From contig JAQVDF010000116.1 of the NCBI GenBank assembly GCA_028698405.1, positions 1 to 6,695 of the forward strand: DNA of 6,695 nt. Direction: 5' to 3'. Made by a program: the position numbers and the translations under genes. The DNA comes from Phenylobacterium sp. GTDB taxonomy: Bacteria; Pseudomonadota; Alphaproteobacteria; Caulobacterales; Caulobacteraceae. The notes beneath the pieces were generated by a model. It was not told the DNA's origin. It did not search any database and saw only the letters and a list, made by a program, of their open reading frames with translations. Shown here piece after piece: positions 1 to 5,631 of this stretch. The stretch's first letter is position 1, and the number at the start of each line of letters is the position of its first letter.

Positions 1-124
1 TCGGTTGCGGGCCTTGGCGCGTCTGCCCCTGCAGGGTCAGCGAGCCCACACCGACCAGCTCGCCGGTCGGGCCGATCAGCGCCGCTCCGCTCCAGTGGGG
101 GTGGGCCGGCCCGGCGAAGATCGC
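1..124 (-). pseudogene. In-frame continuation of the protease-like gene beyond the amber codon
   Basis: Reading on in the same frame past the TAG at 127-125 gives AIFAGPAHPHWSGAALIG and then PTGELVGVGSLTLQGQ, with no further stop to the window edge. HWSGAAL lines up with the GNSGGAL active-site loop of DegP-like proteases, so Ser174 (counting the stop as 162) keeps the nucleophile position. The third codon positions stay almost wholly G/C, as in the first part. The simplest reading is one gene in which a GAG (Glu) codon became TAG by a single change. The alternatives are a sequencing error or amber read-through. The true C-terminus lies outside the window. Confidence 0.6.
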
Positions 125-610
125 CTACTCGAGCAGGTACTCCCAGTAGCCGGCGAACGGCAGGCGGGCGAGGATGTGGCCCGCCACCGCGTGGGCCCGG
201 CCGACGCCGCCGGCCAGGATCACCTCGCTGCCGAGCGGCAACTCGCGGGAGTCGCCCAGCGGCATGGCCGGCAGTTCCAGAGGCTCCAGCGCCTGCACCA
301 AAGCCAGGCCGGTGACCTGGTCGACGCCCAGCACGTGAGCCGGAACCCTCGTCCCATCGTTGCGGGTGAGGATCACCTCCTCCGCCTCGGTGACCAGATA
401 GCCCATGGTCAGCACCAGGCCGTTCGGCCCGATGACCGTCCCGTTGCCCAGTCGCTCGGTCCCGAGGCTCAGGGCCGTCAGCGCGTCCTCGGGGACCTTG
501 GCCTCCAGGGCGACCACCGCCGACAGCGCCTCGTCCAGGTCGAAGCGGCAGGCCTGGGCCTGCGGCCGCAGCGCCGCGGCGACTTCATAGCCATCGAAAG
601 GTGACGACAC
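125..610 (-). CDS. Trypsin-like (S1C/DegP-type) protease-fold protein, cut short by an amber stop
   Basis: This 161-residue frame starts at a GTG (610-608) preceded by AGGAG (618-622 on the plus strand) with 7-nt spacing. That start gives the N-terminus VSSPFDGYEVAAALRP (first residue read as Met). The upstream in-frame extension has no such site. Residues 50-110 align with the first beta-barrel of DegP-like serine proteases: a G-x-G-T-V-I segment near 55-60, LTMGYLV at 67-73 where DegP has VTNNHVV, and DQVTGLALV at 97-105 where DegP has DPRSDIALI. The catalytic His and Asp positions therefore hold Tyr71 and Gly101, suggesting a non-proteolytic scaffold or binding protein. No signal peptide is seen, so it is probably cytoplasmic. 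The frame ends ...GYWEYLLE then TAG at 127-125, before the second barrel, so the product would be only part of the fold. It diverges from the DUF427 gene with 112 bp between the two starts. Function unknown. Confidence 0.7.
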   Translation of the reverse strand: MSSPFDGYEVAAALRPQAQACRFDLDEALSAVVALEAKVPEDALTALSLGTERLGNGTVIGPNGLVLTMGYLVTEAEEVILTRNDGTRVPAHVLGVDQVTGLALVQALEPLELPAMPLGDSRELPLGSEVILAGGVGRAHAVAGHILARLPFAGYWEYLLE

Positions 611-711
611 GTCGTAGCTCCTTCCGACTTCATCTGGGGCATGGGCCCGGCTGCGCAAGAGGCGAGGCCGTTCCTTGACCGCCGGGCCCCGCCCGGTGCT
701 CTCTGCGGTGC

Positions 712-717
712 AGGAGG
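712..717 (+). promoter_or_regulatory. Shine-Dalgarno site of the DUF427 gene
   Basis: A perfect AGGAGG lies 5 nt upstream of the ATG at 723 and fixes this start over an in-frame TTG at 675. A perfect 6-bp hairpin (CCGGGC 682-687, GCCCGG 691-696, loop CCC) lies just upstream in the leader. TTGACC at 675-680 resembles a -35 element, but I see no convincing -10 at the right distance. Confidence 0.7.
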
Positions 718-722
718 ACGCC

Positions 723-1091
723 ATGCCCGATCCGCGCGCCCGCACGCCCGGCCCCGACCGCCCGATCACCATAGCGCCGAACCCCAAGCGGGTGGTGGTG
801 ATCTACCAGGGCGAGGTGGTCGCGGACACGCGGGCCGCCCTGACCCTGCGCGAGGCGAGCTACCCGCCGGTCCAGTACCTGCCGCGGTCGGACGTGCGGA
901 TGGACCTGCTCGCCCGCTCGGACTACGCCACCTACTGCCCCTACAAGGGCGACTGCGCCTACTACTCCCTGCCGGGCGAAGTGGGCCGCAATGCGGTGTG
1001 GACCTACGAGGCGCCCTATCCGGCGGTGGCCGAGATCGCCGGCCGGCTGGCCTTCTATCCGGACCGGGTGGTCATCGAGGAGCGCGATTAG
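723..1091 (+). CDS. DUF427 family protein (PF04248, NTP_transf_9)
   Basis: This 122-residue soluble protein carries the DUF427 hallmarks: [16 protein letters not shown] (43-58), the very typical [13 protein letters not shown] (70-82), a W-x-Y-x-x-P segment (93-98, WTYEAP) and the C-terminal [12 protein letters not shown] (105-116). The length is normal for a single-domain member. The biochemical role of the family is not established. The Pfam name suggests a nucleotidyltransferase-like relation, but I see no catalytic motif that proves it. It has no signal peptide or membrane segment and is probably cytoplasmic. The stop is followed after only 4 bases by the phnD-like start, so the two are almost certainly co-transcribed. 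The family call is firm; the function is unknown. Confidence 0.9.
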   Translation: MPDPRARTPGPDRPITIAPNPKRVVVIYQGEVVADTRAALTLREASYPPVQYLPRSDVRMDLLARSDYATYCPYKGDCAYYSLPGEVGRNAVWTYEAPYPAVAEIAGRLAFYPDRVVIEERD

Positions 1092-1095
1092 CGGC

Positions 1096-2088
1096 ATGCG
1101 GAGGCTCCGACTCGCCGCCGCGGCCTTCGCGCTCGTGCTGGCCGCCTGCTCCGGGGGCGGTCAGGAGGCCGCCGAGGATACGCTCGACTTCTCCATCCTT
1201 TCGGCCGAAAGCCGCGAGTCGGCGATCGGTGACTGGACCCCGTTCCTTGAGGACATGGAGAAGGCCACGGGCCTGAACGTTCGGCCCTTCTTCGGCAGCA
1301 ACTACACCGCCCTGATCGAGGCGATGCGGTTCAAGCAGACCGACGTCGGCTGGTTCACCAACCAGTCGGGGCTGGAGGCTGTGCGCCGGGCCGGGGGCGA
1401 AGTGTTCGCCCGCTCTGTGAACCCCAGCGGGGTCGACGGCTACGAGGCGGTGATCATCGTCCGCAAGGGGAGCGGCCTGACGCTGGACACGCTGCTGGCC
1501 TGCGACCGCGGCCTGAACTTCGGCATGGGCGACGCCAAGTCGACCTCGGGCACGCTCGCCCCGATGACCTATCTGTTCGCCCCGCGCGGGATCGACCCGA
1601 ACGGCTGCTTCAAGACCGTCCGCTCGGCCAACCACGAGGCCAACCTGTTCGCCGTGGGCGCCGGCGCCTTGGATGCGGCGACCAACAACACCGCCTCGAT
1701 GGAGCGGCTGGCGATGCTGGAGACCCCGCTCGCCCGCAGCACCATGGAGCGGGTGGAGATCGTCTGGCGCTCGCCCAGGATCCCCGAGGACCCGATGATC
1801 TGGCGCAAGGACCTCGACCCCGAGATCAAGCGCAAGGTCGCCGACTTCCTGTTCTCCTACGGAACCGGCGAAGGCCCCGAGGCCGAACGCCAGCGCGCCA
1901 TCCTGCGGCGCATTCAGACCCTCCCCTTCGCCCCTGCGGACGCGACCCACCTCATCCCGGTCCGCGAGATGGAAGCCACGCGCGACCTTCTGGAGGCGAA
2001 GAAGAAGGGGGATCCCGCCGCCGTCGCTGCCGCGGAGGCGGCTCTGGAGGCCGTGCGCCAGGAGAGGGCGGCGCTGGAGGCGCGGTAA
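1096..2088 (+). CDS. phnD: PhnD-type phosphate/phosphite/phosphonate ABC transporter substrate-binding lipoprotein
   Basis: This 330-residue periplasmic binding protein has a lipoprotein signal: [18 protein letters not shown] with lipobox L15-A16-A17-C18, so mature Cys18 would be lipidated. The PhnD/Phn_bd (PF12974) signature follows: [10 protein letters not shown] (68-77), whose Tyr70 matches the ligand-binding Tyr of PhnD; DVGWF (83-87); [12 protein letters not shown] (145-156), whose STSG loop binds the phosph(on)ate group; and SANHEAN (177-183), with His180 at the second ligand position. The last 40 residues form an Ala/Glu-rich, probably helical tail, longer than needed for the fold. AGGAG at 1078-1082 is 13 nt from the ATG, so translation is probably coupled to the DUF427 gene. 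No permease (phnE) or ATPase (phnC) gene adjoins it, so the transporter partners are elsewhere or the protein acts as a lone sensor. The fold is sure; the ligand (phosphate, phosphite or phosphonate) cannot be decided. Confidence 0.88.
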   Translation: MRRLRLAAAAFALVLAACSGGGQEAAEDTLDFSILSAESRESAIGDWTPFLEDMEKATGLNVRPFFGSNYTALIEAMRFKQTDVGWFTNQSGLEAVRRAGGEVFARSVNPSGVDGYEAVIIVRKGSGLTLDTLLACDRGLNFGMGDAKSTSGTLAPMTYLFAPRGIDPNGCFKTVRSANHEANLFAVGAGALDAATNNTASMERLAMLETPLARSTMERVEIVWRSPRIPEDPMIWRKDLDPEIKRKVADFLFSYGTGEGPEAERQRAILRRIQTLPFAPADATHLIPVREMEATRDLLEAKKKGDPAAVAAAEAALEAVRQERAALEAR

Positions 2089-2090
2089 TC

Positions 2091-2106
2091 CCCGGCGAAT
2101 GCCGGG
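2091..2106 (+). terminator. Hairpin just after phnD
   Basis: CCCGGC (2091-2096) and GCCGGG (2101-2106) form a perfect 6-bp stem with loop GAAT, starting 2 bases after the phnD stop. There is no T-run, so intrinsic termination is uncertain. The right arm also belongs to a competing longer-range inverted repeat (see the repeat entry). Confidence 0.4.
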
Positions 2107-2303
2107 ATGAGCGGGGAGCGGGATGGCTGCTGCGAACCTCACCCTCCACCGTCATCCCGGAAGGCCGCAGAGGGCGCCCCAAGGGCGTCGGGAGAGGGGT
2201 CGCTCGGAGCGGGCCGCTTGGTGGGGCCACGAGCGGAGAGGCCTGCGCGACCCCTCCTCCGACCCCCTGCGGCGACCACCCTCCTCCCACAGGGGGAGGA
2301 GGG
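2102..2303. repeat. Intergenic cluster of inverted repeats, possible dispersed REP/MITE-like element
   Basis: The space between the convergent phnD and hydrolase genes holds nested inverted repeats. CCGGGATGA (2102-2110) pairs with TCATCCCGG (2152-2160), 9 bp perfect. GAGGGGTCGC (2194-2203) pairs with GCGACCCCTC (2247-2256), 10 bp perfect, with inner arms GCTCG (2202-2206) and CGAGC (2230-2234). The region ends in the hairpin at 2279-2303. No frame here reads as protein. The GTCATCCCGG and GGGGTCGC-type arms resemble GC-rich palindromes scattered between genes in alphaproteobacteria. That is recollection; copy number cannot be tested from one window. Confidence 0.45.
2279..2303. terminator. 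Strong symmetrical hairpin, probable bidirectional terminator
   Basis: CCCTCCTCCC (2279-2288) and GGGAGGAGGG (2294-2303) form a perfect 10-bp stem with loop ACAGG. It lies 14 bases beyond the stop of the minus-strand hydrolase gene and 190 bases beyond phnD, so it could end transcripts from both sides. No T-run follows on either strand. Confidence 0.5.
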
Positions 2304-2317
2304 AGTAGGCCGTGCGG

Positions 2318-3187
2318 CTACTCCGCCAGGAAGGCTTCCACCTCGGCCATGAAGGCGTCGAGCTTGTCGTGGTGAACCCAGTGGCCGGCGCCTTCGAAGT
2401 TGACCAGGCGGGCGTTCCTGAAGTGCTTGATGCGGCCGTCCTCGACCGGGTCGGAAGCCCAGGACTCCATGCCGCGCACCAGCAGCACCGGGGCGGTGAT
2501 GCATTCCCACAGATGGTGCTGGTCGTCGTGCGAGAGCCCGCCCACGCCGCCGCCGCGGGCATAGTTGTCGAACTTCCAGGAGTAGGTGCCGTCCTCGTTC
2601 TGGTAGGCGCCGTAGATGGTCAGGTGCCAGGCCTGTTCCTGCGACAGGTGCGGGTTCTCCTCGGCCATCCGCGCGACGGCCTGTTCGAGGGTGGCGTAGC
2701 GGCGCGGCGCGCGGCCCGAGTTCTTGCGCTTGTCGGCGACCCAGTTGCGCAGCTTCTGGTCGACGGTGGTCTTGGCCTGTTCCTCCATCTGGGCGGGGGA
2801 GGGGCCGAGGCCTTCGATGGCGACGATCTTCTTCACCTTCTCGGGGAAGACGCCGGCGTAGTTCAGCGCGATGCCGGCCCCGAACGAGTGGGAGATGATG
2901 GTTATCGGCGCCATCTGCTTCTGATCGACGATCTGGGCGATGTCGTAGATGTGGCTGGCCATGTCGTAGCCGCCGCCGATCGCCCAGGCGCTGTCGCCGT
3001 GGCCGCGCAGGTCGGGGGCGATGACGTGGTAGCGGTCGCGCAGTCGCCGGGCCACCCAGTCCCAGTTGCGGCAGTGGTCCAGCCCCCCGTGCACCAGCAG
3101 CATCGGGGGCGCCTCGGGGTTACCCCAGTCCACGTAGTGCAGCTTCAGCCGCTGCGAGAAATAGAAGTGGCTCGTCGGGCCTTCCAT
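2318..3187 (-). CDS. Alpha/beta hydrolase fold protein, substrate unknown
   Basis: This 289-residue protein begins MEGPTSHFYFSQRLKLHYVDWG. GGAG lies 6 nt upstream of the ATG at 3187-3185. Fold landmarks appear in order: the oxyanion-hole HGG (33-35) after strand LLV; DLRGHGDS (59-66); the nucleophile elbow S99-H100-S101-F102-G103, a variant of G-x-S-x-G with Ser in first place; and catalytic His269 in GAGHWVHHD. The acid is probably Glu241 or Asp246 in VRGMESWASDP. Residues about 130-220 form the cap region, rich in charged helices. It has no signal peptide and is probably cytoplasmic. The length is typical for the family (PF00561/PF12697). It stands alone, convergent with phnD and divergent from nrdA. 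The likely reaction is hydrolysis of an ester, amide or C-C bond, but no motif fixes the substrate. Confidence 0.85.
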   Translation of the reverse strand: MEGPTSHFYFSQRLKLHYVDWGNPEAPPMLLVHGGLDHCRNWDWVARRLRDRYHVIAPDLRGHGDSAWAIGGGYDMASHIYDIAQIVDQKQMAPITIISHSFGAGIALNYAGVFPEKVKKIVAIEGLGPSPAQMEEQAKTTVDQKLRNWVADKRKNSGRAPRRYATLEQAVARMAEENPHLSQEQAWHLTIYGAYQNEDGTYSWKFDNYARGGGVGGLSHDDQHHLWECITAPVLLVRGMESWASDPVEDGRIKHFRNARLVNFEGAGHWVHHDKLDAFMAEVEAFLAE

Positions 3188-3324
3188 GCCGGTCTCCGGA
3201 AGATGAGAGGCGGTGGCTTTAGCATTCCGGACGGGCCGCCCGCCATGGGTCGGACGGGCGTTTCACCTTCGCGTGATCGGACCGGCCGCGGCGCCCCGCC
3301 GCGCACTCGGAGCGGGCCTTCGCG

Positions 3325-3381
3325 TTAAGCTTTGGGTAAGAAAAAACCTGGGCGCCGTCGAGCCCGCCGCATTGACGAGTC
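3325..3381 (+). promoter_or_regulatory. Possible cell-cycle control sites upstream of nrdA (CtrA-like half-sites and a GANTC)
   Basis: TTAA (3325-3328), a 7-base spacer and GTAA (3336-3339) match 7 of the 8 fixed bases of the Caulobacter CtrA site TTAA-N7-TTAA. GAGTC at 3377-3381 is a GANTC site, the target of the CcrM methylase in Caulobacterales, and overlaps the TTGACG at 3372-3377. These motifs are short and could be chance. They are noted because RNR expression rises at the G1-S transition in Caulobacter. Confidence 0.25.
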
Positions 3382-3394
3382 ATTAGCCTTCATG

Positions 3395-3441
3395 GCCCCA
3401 TATGATGGTGTAGTCGGAACGGTAGCCACTACATATGGGGG
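3395..3441 (+). promoter_or_regulatory. Pair of NrdR boxes upstream of nrdA
   Basis: Two 16-bp boxes resemble the NrdR consensus acaCwAtATaTwgtgt. Box 1, GCCCCATATGATGGTG (3395-3410), keeps four of the five most conserved bases. Box 2, CCACTACATATGGGGG (3426-3441), keeps all five. Their centres are 31 bp apart (15 bp between), the three-helix-turn spacing known for NrdR operators. CCCCATATG and CATATGGGG also form an inverted repeat. NrdR is an ATP-cone repressor that binds such pairs when dATP/ATP loaded, lowering RNR synthesis. The nrdR gene itself is not in this window. Confidence 0.8.
3405..3435 (+). promoter_or_regulatory. Candidate nrdA promoter under the NrdR boxes
   Basis: ACTACATA (3428-3435), inside NrdR box 2, partly matches the Caulobacter -10 GCTANAWC. 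It sits at exactly the position where the nrdB region has GCTAGATA. The matching -35 position (about 3405-3411) is poor. TTGACG at 3372-3377 is a better -35 by sequence but has no -10 at normal spacing. The start site is therefore unsettled. Confidence 0.3.
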
Positions 3442-3498
3442 CTTGGGTCATCGGTCGGATAGACCGCGGCCCGACACAGGGAGAGGGTCGTAAGGCGT

Positions 3499-5373
3499 AT
3501 GAGCGGGACGGAAGCGGCGCGTTTGAACGTGACGGAGTCGGCGGCGCGGGCCACAGCGCCCGAAGCCAGGTCCGATCGGCCCCAGCTGCAGCTGGTGCGC
3601 AAGGTCGAGGTCGACCGCAGCCGCGATGCGCTGCTGACCGACTTCGGCAAGACCACGCTCGAGGACCGCTACCTGCTGCCGGGCGAGTCCTACCAGGACA
3701 TGTTCGCCCGCGTGGCCACCGCCTTCGCCGACGACGCCGACCACGCCCAGCGGATCTACGACTACATCTCCAACCTGTGGTTCATGCCCGCCACCCCCGT
3801 GCTGTCGAACGGCGGGGCGAACCGCGGCCTGCCGATCTCCTGCTTCCTGAACGCGGTGCCCGACAACCTGAGCGGCATCGTCAACGTGTGGAACGAGAAC
3901 GTCCACCTGGCCTCCAACGGCGGCGGCATCGGCACCTACTGGGGCGGCGTCCGCTCGATCGGCGAGAAGGTGAAGGGCGCCGGCCAGACCAGCGGCATCA
4001 TCCCCTTCATCCGGGTGATGGACTCGCTGACCCTGGCGATCAGCCAGGGCTCGCTGCGCCGCGGCTCGGCGGCCGTCTACCTCGACGTCCACCATCCGGA
4101 GATCGAGGAGTTCCTTGAGATCCGCAAGCCGTCGGGCGACTTCAACCGCAAGTCCCTCAACCTGCACCACGGCTTGTCGATCACCGACGGGTTCATGGAG
4201 GCGGTGCGAGACGGTGCGATGTTCGCGCTGCGCAGCCCCAAGACCGGCGAGGTGGTCAAGGAGGTCGACGCCCGCACCCTGTGGCAGAAAATCCTCGAGA
4301 TCCGCCTGCAGACCGGCGAGCCCTACCTGATCTTCTCCGACACCGTGAACCGGGCCATGCCGCAGCACCAGCGCGAGCTCGGGCTCAAGGTGCGCCAGTC
4401 GAACCTGTGCTCGGAGATCATGCTGCACACCGGCGTCGACCACCTGGGCAAGGAGCGGACCGCGGTCTGCTGCCTGTCGTCGGTGAACGCCGAGAAGTTC
4501 ATGGAGTGGCGCGACCACCCGACCTTCGTCGAGGACGTCATGCGCTTCCTCGACAACGTGCTGCAGGACTTCATCGACCGCGCCCCGCCGGAAATGGAGC
4601 ACGCCGTCTACGCGGCCATGCGCGAGCGGTCGGTCGGCCTGGGTCTGATGGGCTTCCACTCGTTCCTGCAGGCGATGAACGTGCCCTTCGAGAGCGCGCT
4701 GGCGAAGAGCTGGAACATGCGGCTGTTCAAGCACCTGCGCCGCGAATGCGACAAGGCGAGCCGCACCCTGGCCGCCGAGCGCGGACCGTGCCCGGACGCG
4801 GCCGAGCGCGGAGTGATGGAGCGGTTCTCGCACAAGCTGGCGATCGCCCCGACCGCCTCGATCTCGATCATCTGCGGCGGCGCCAGCGCCGGCATCGAGC
4901 CGATCCCGGCCAACATCTACAGCCACAAGACCCTGTCGGGCACCTTCGCGGTCAAGAACCCCTACCTGGAGAAGCTGCTCGAGGAGAAGGGCAAGAACAC
5001 CACCGCGGTCTGGGACTCGATCCTGGAGAACGAGGGCTCGGTGCAGCACCTCGACTTCCTGACCCAGGACGAGAAGGACGTCTTCAAGACCGCCTTCGAG
5101 ATCGACCAGCGCTGGATCATCGAGATGGCCGCCGACCGCACGCCGGAGATCTGCCAGTCGCAGTCGGTCAACGTCTTCCTGCCCGGCGACGTCGACAAGT
5201 GGGACCTGCACATGCTGCACTGGATGGCCTGGGAGCGGGGCTGCAAGAGCCTCTACTACCTGCGCTCGAAGTCTGTGCAGCGCGCGGCCCACGCCGGCGG
5301 CGAAGGCGCGGCCGGCTTCTCCGGGATGACTACGGACAAGACCGACTACGAGGAATGCCTCGCCTGCCAGTAG
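3499..5373 (+). CDS. nrdA: Class I ribonucleoside-diphosphate reductase, catalytic alpha subunit (no ATP-cone)
   Basis: This enzyme reduces ribonucleoside diphosphates to deoxyribonucleotides, using a radical passed from NrdB. The 624-residue protein has all key residues: Cys115 in ISCFLN (E. coli C225); Asn302, Cys304 and Glu306 in SNLCSE (N437, C439, E441); Cys324 in AVCCLS (C462); the radical-path pair Tyr586-Tyr587 in SLYYL (Y730, Y731); and the C-terminal redox pair Cys620-x-x-Cys623, which takes electrons from thioredoxin or glutaredoxin. The conserved ISIICGGASAGIEPIPAN lies at 455-472. The first catalytic Cys lies 110 residues nearer the N-terminus than in E. coli NrdA. Residues 1-43 are Ala/Arg/Glu-rich with no ATP-cone motif, so dATP overall-activity control through this subunit should be missing. 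The ATG at 3499 is the first in frame, with AAGG and GAGAGGG upstream. Its own NrdR box pair lies upstream; nrdB follows 333 bp downstream. Confidence 0.97.
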   Translation: MSGTEAARLNVTESAARATAPEARSDRPQLQLVRKVEVDRSRDALLTDFGKTTLEDRYLLPGESYQDMFARVATAFADDADHAQRIYDYISNLWFMPATPVLSNGGANRGLPISCFLNAVPDNLSGIVNVWNENVHLASNGGGIGTYWGGVRSIGEKVKGAGQTSGIIPFIRVMDSLTLAISQGSLRRGSAAVYLDVHHPEIEEFLEIRKPSGDFNRKSLNLHHGLSITDGFMEAVRDGAMFALRSPKTGEVVKEVDARTLWQKILEIRLQTGEPYLIFSDTVNRAMPQHQRELGLKVRQSNLCSEIMLHTGVDHLGKERTAVCCLSSVNAEKFMEWRDHPTFVEDVMRFLDNVLQDFIDRAPPEMEHAVYAAMRERSVGLGLMGFHSFLQAMNVPFESALAKSWNMRLFKHLRRECDKASRTLAAERGPCPDAAERGVMERFSHKLAIAPTASISIICGGASAGIEPIPANIYSHKTLSGTFAVKNPYLEKLLEEKGKNTTAVWDSILENEGSVQHLDFLTQDEKDVFKTAFEIDQRWIIEMAADRTPEICQSQSVNVFLPGDVDKWDLHMLHWMAWERGCKSLYYLRSKSVQRAAHAGGEGAAGFSGMTTDKTDYEECLACQ

Positions 5374-5578
5374 CAGGCGGGGTTCCCCCCGTCTCACCCC
5401 ATCCGTTCGAGAGTGAGCTCGACGAGAGGGCCGGATGGCCGGCCGGGGCCGGGACCAGCCGCGAGGGGTCGTCGTTCACCCAGTAGAGCGCGTAGATGGC
5501 GGAGGAGACGAAGCTCATCCAGCGCAGGGCGCCCTCCACGGCCACGCCGCCGGAGCCCTTGGCGCTGTAGAGCCGCAT
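5330..5578 (-). CDS. Small open frame antisense between nrdA and nrdB, 82 aa, unrecognised
   Basis: I do not recognise this product. It begins MRLYSAKGSGGVAVEGALRW, then MSFVSSAIYALYWVNDDPSR. The 46 codons after the ATG end in G or C with one exception at most, which is hard to get without selection for protein. The last 25-30 codons lose this bias and the end runs 44 bp into the 3' end of nrdA on the opposite strand, so the tail may be unselected. Residues about 18-34 (LRWMSFVSSAIYALYWV) form a hydrophobic, aromatic stretch that could be a short membrane helix or an amphipathic binding helix. The rest is Pro/Ser/Gly-rich. GAGGGG touches the ATG directly, too close for a normal ribosome site, so the start is doubtful; a leaderless transcript or the ATG of Met21 (5518) are alternatives. 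The NrdR boxes of nrdB lie 31 bp upstream, so it may share that control. Confidence 0.4.
   Translation of the reverse strand: MRLYSAKGSGGVAVEGALRWMSFVSSAIYALYWVNDDPSRLVPAPAGHPALSSSSLSNGWGETGGTPPATGRRGIPRSRSCP
5358..5393 (+). terminator. Two overlapping hairpins at the end of nrdA
   Basis: Hairpin A: CCTCGCCTGC (5358-5367) with GCAGGCGGGG (5373-5382), 10 pairs including one G-T wobble, loop CAGTA, spanning the stop codon. Hairpin B: GGCGGGG (5376-5382) with CCCCGTC (5387-5393), 7 pairs including one wobble, loop TTCC. They share 5376-5382 and so exclude each other. Bases after A are TTCCCCCC, not a T-run. The most likely role is end-of-gene termination or mRNA end protection. An attenuator-like switch governing read-through into nrdB is possible but unproven. 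Confidence 0.5.
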
Positions 5579-5588
5579 CCCCTCGGCC

Positions 5589-5631
5589 GTCTGTTCATCC
5601 CCAGTCTGTTCACAACATGTTGGGCGTCTGT
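5589..5631 (+). repeat. Short direct repeats of GTCTGTTCA/GTCTGT before nrdB
   Basis: GTCTGTTCA occurs at 5589-5597 and again at 5604-5612 (15-bp period). The shorter GTCTGT recurs at 5626-5631 and at 5698-5703. The second long copy runs into NrdR box 1. They could be binding sites for a second regulator or chance; no known family fits well. Confidence 0.35.

Larger units (their letters stand above)
3188..3498. other. Divergent intergenic region between the hydrolase gene and nrdA
   Basis: This 311-bp stretch holds the hydrolase ribosome site (GGAG near 3194-3197 on the minus strand), a GC-rich part without a credible gene (about 3200-3320), and an AT-rich patch around 3325-3347. Further right are TTGACG at 3372-3377, the nrdA NrdR boxes at 3395-3441 and the nrdA leader. 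The leader has two possible ribosome sites: AAGG at 3492-3495 and GAGAGGG at 3481-3487. Confidence 0.6.

Noticed and set aside
611..787. An N-terminal extension of the protease-like gene to 787
   Set aside because: The extension runs across the divergent DUF427 start and its ribosome site. The GTG at 610 has a well-placed AGGAG, and the extension has no family similarity.
1072..2142. A 356-codon minus-strand frame across phnD
   Set aside because: The plus strand carries a lipobox and PhnD motifs, while the minus translation shows no recognisable fold.
2312..3328. A 338-codon plus-strand frame across the hydrolase gene
   Set aside because: The minus strand has the catalytic motifs and a ribosome site; the plus frame is its shadow.
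3372..3406. A standard promoter made of TTGACG (3372) and TATGAT (3401)
   Set aside because: The gap between them is 23 bp, too long for a normal sigma-70 type promoter.
3448..5397. A 649-codon open frame on the minus strand across nrdA
   Set aside because: It is the antisense shadow of nrdA. Its composition (His, Val, Asp, Leu, Gln and Arg rich) is what high-GC coding DNA gives on the reverse strand, and it shows no domain.
5593..5611. A LexA (SOS) box formed by two GTTC copies upstream of nrdB
   Set aside because: The alphaproteobacterial box is GTTC-N7-GTTC, but here the spacer is 11 bases, so the period is wrong.
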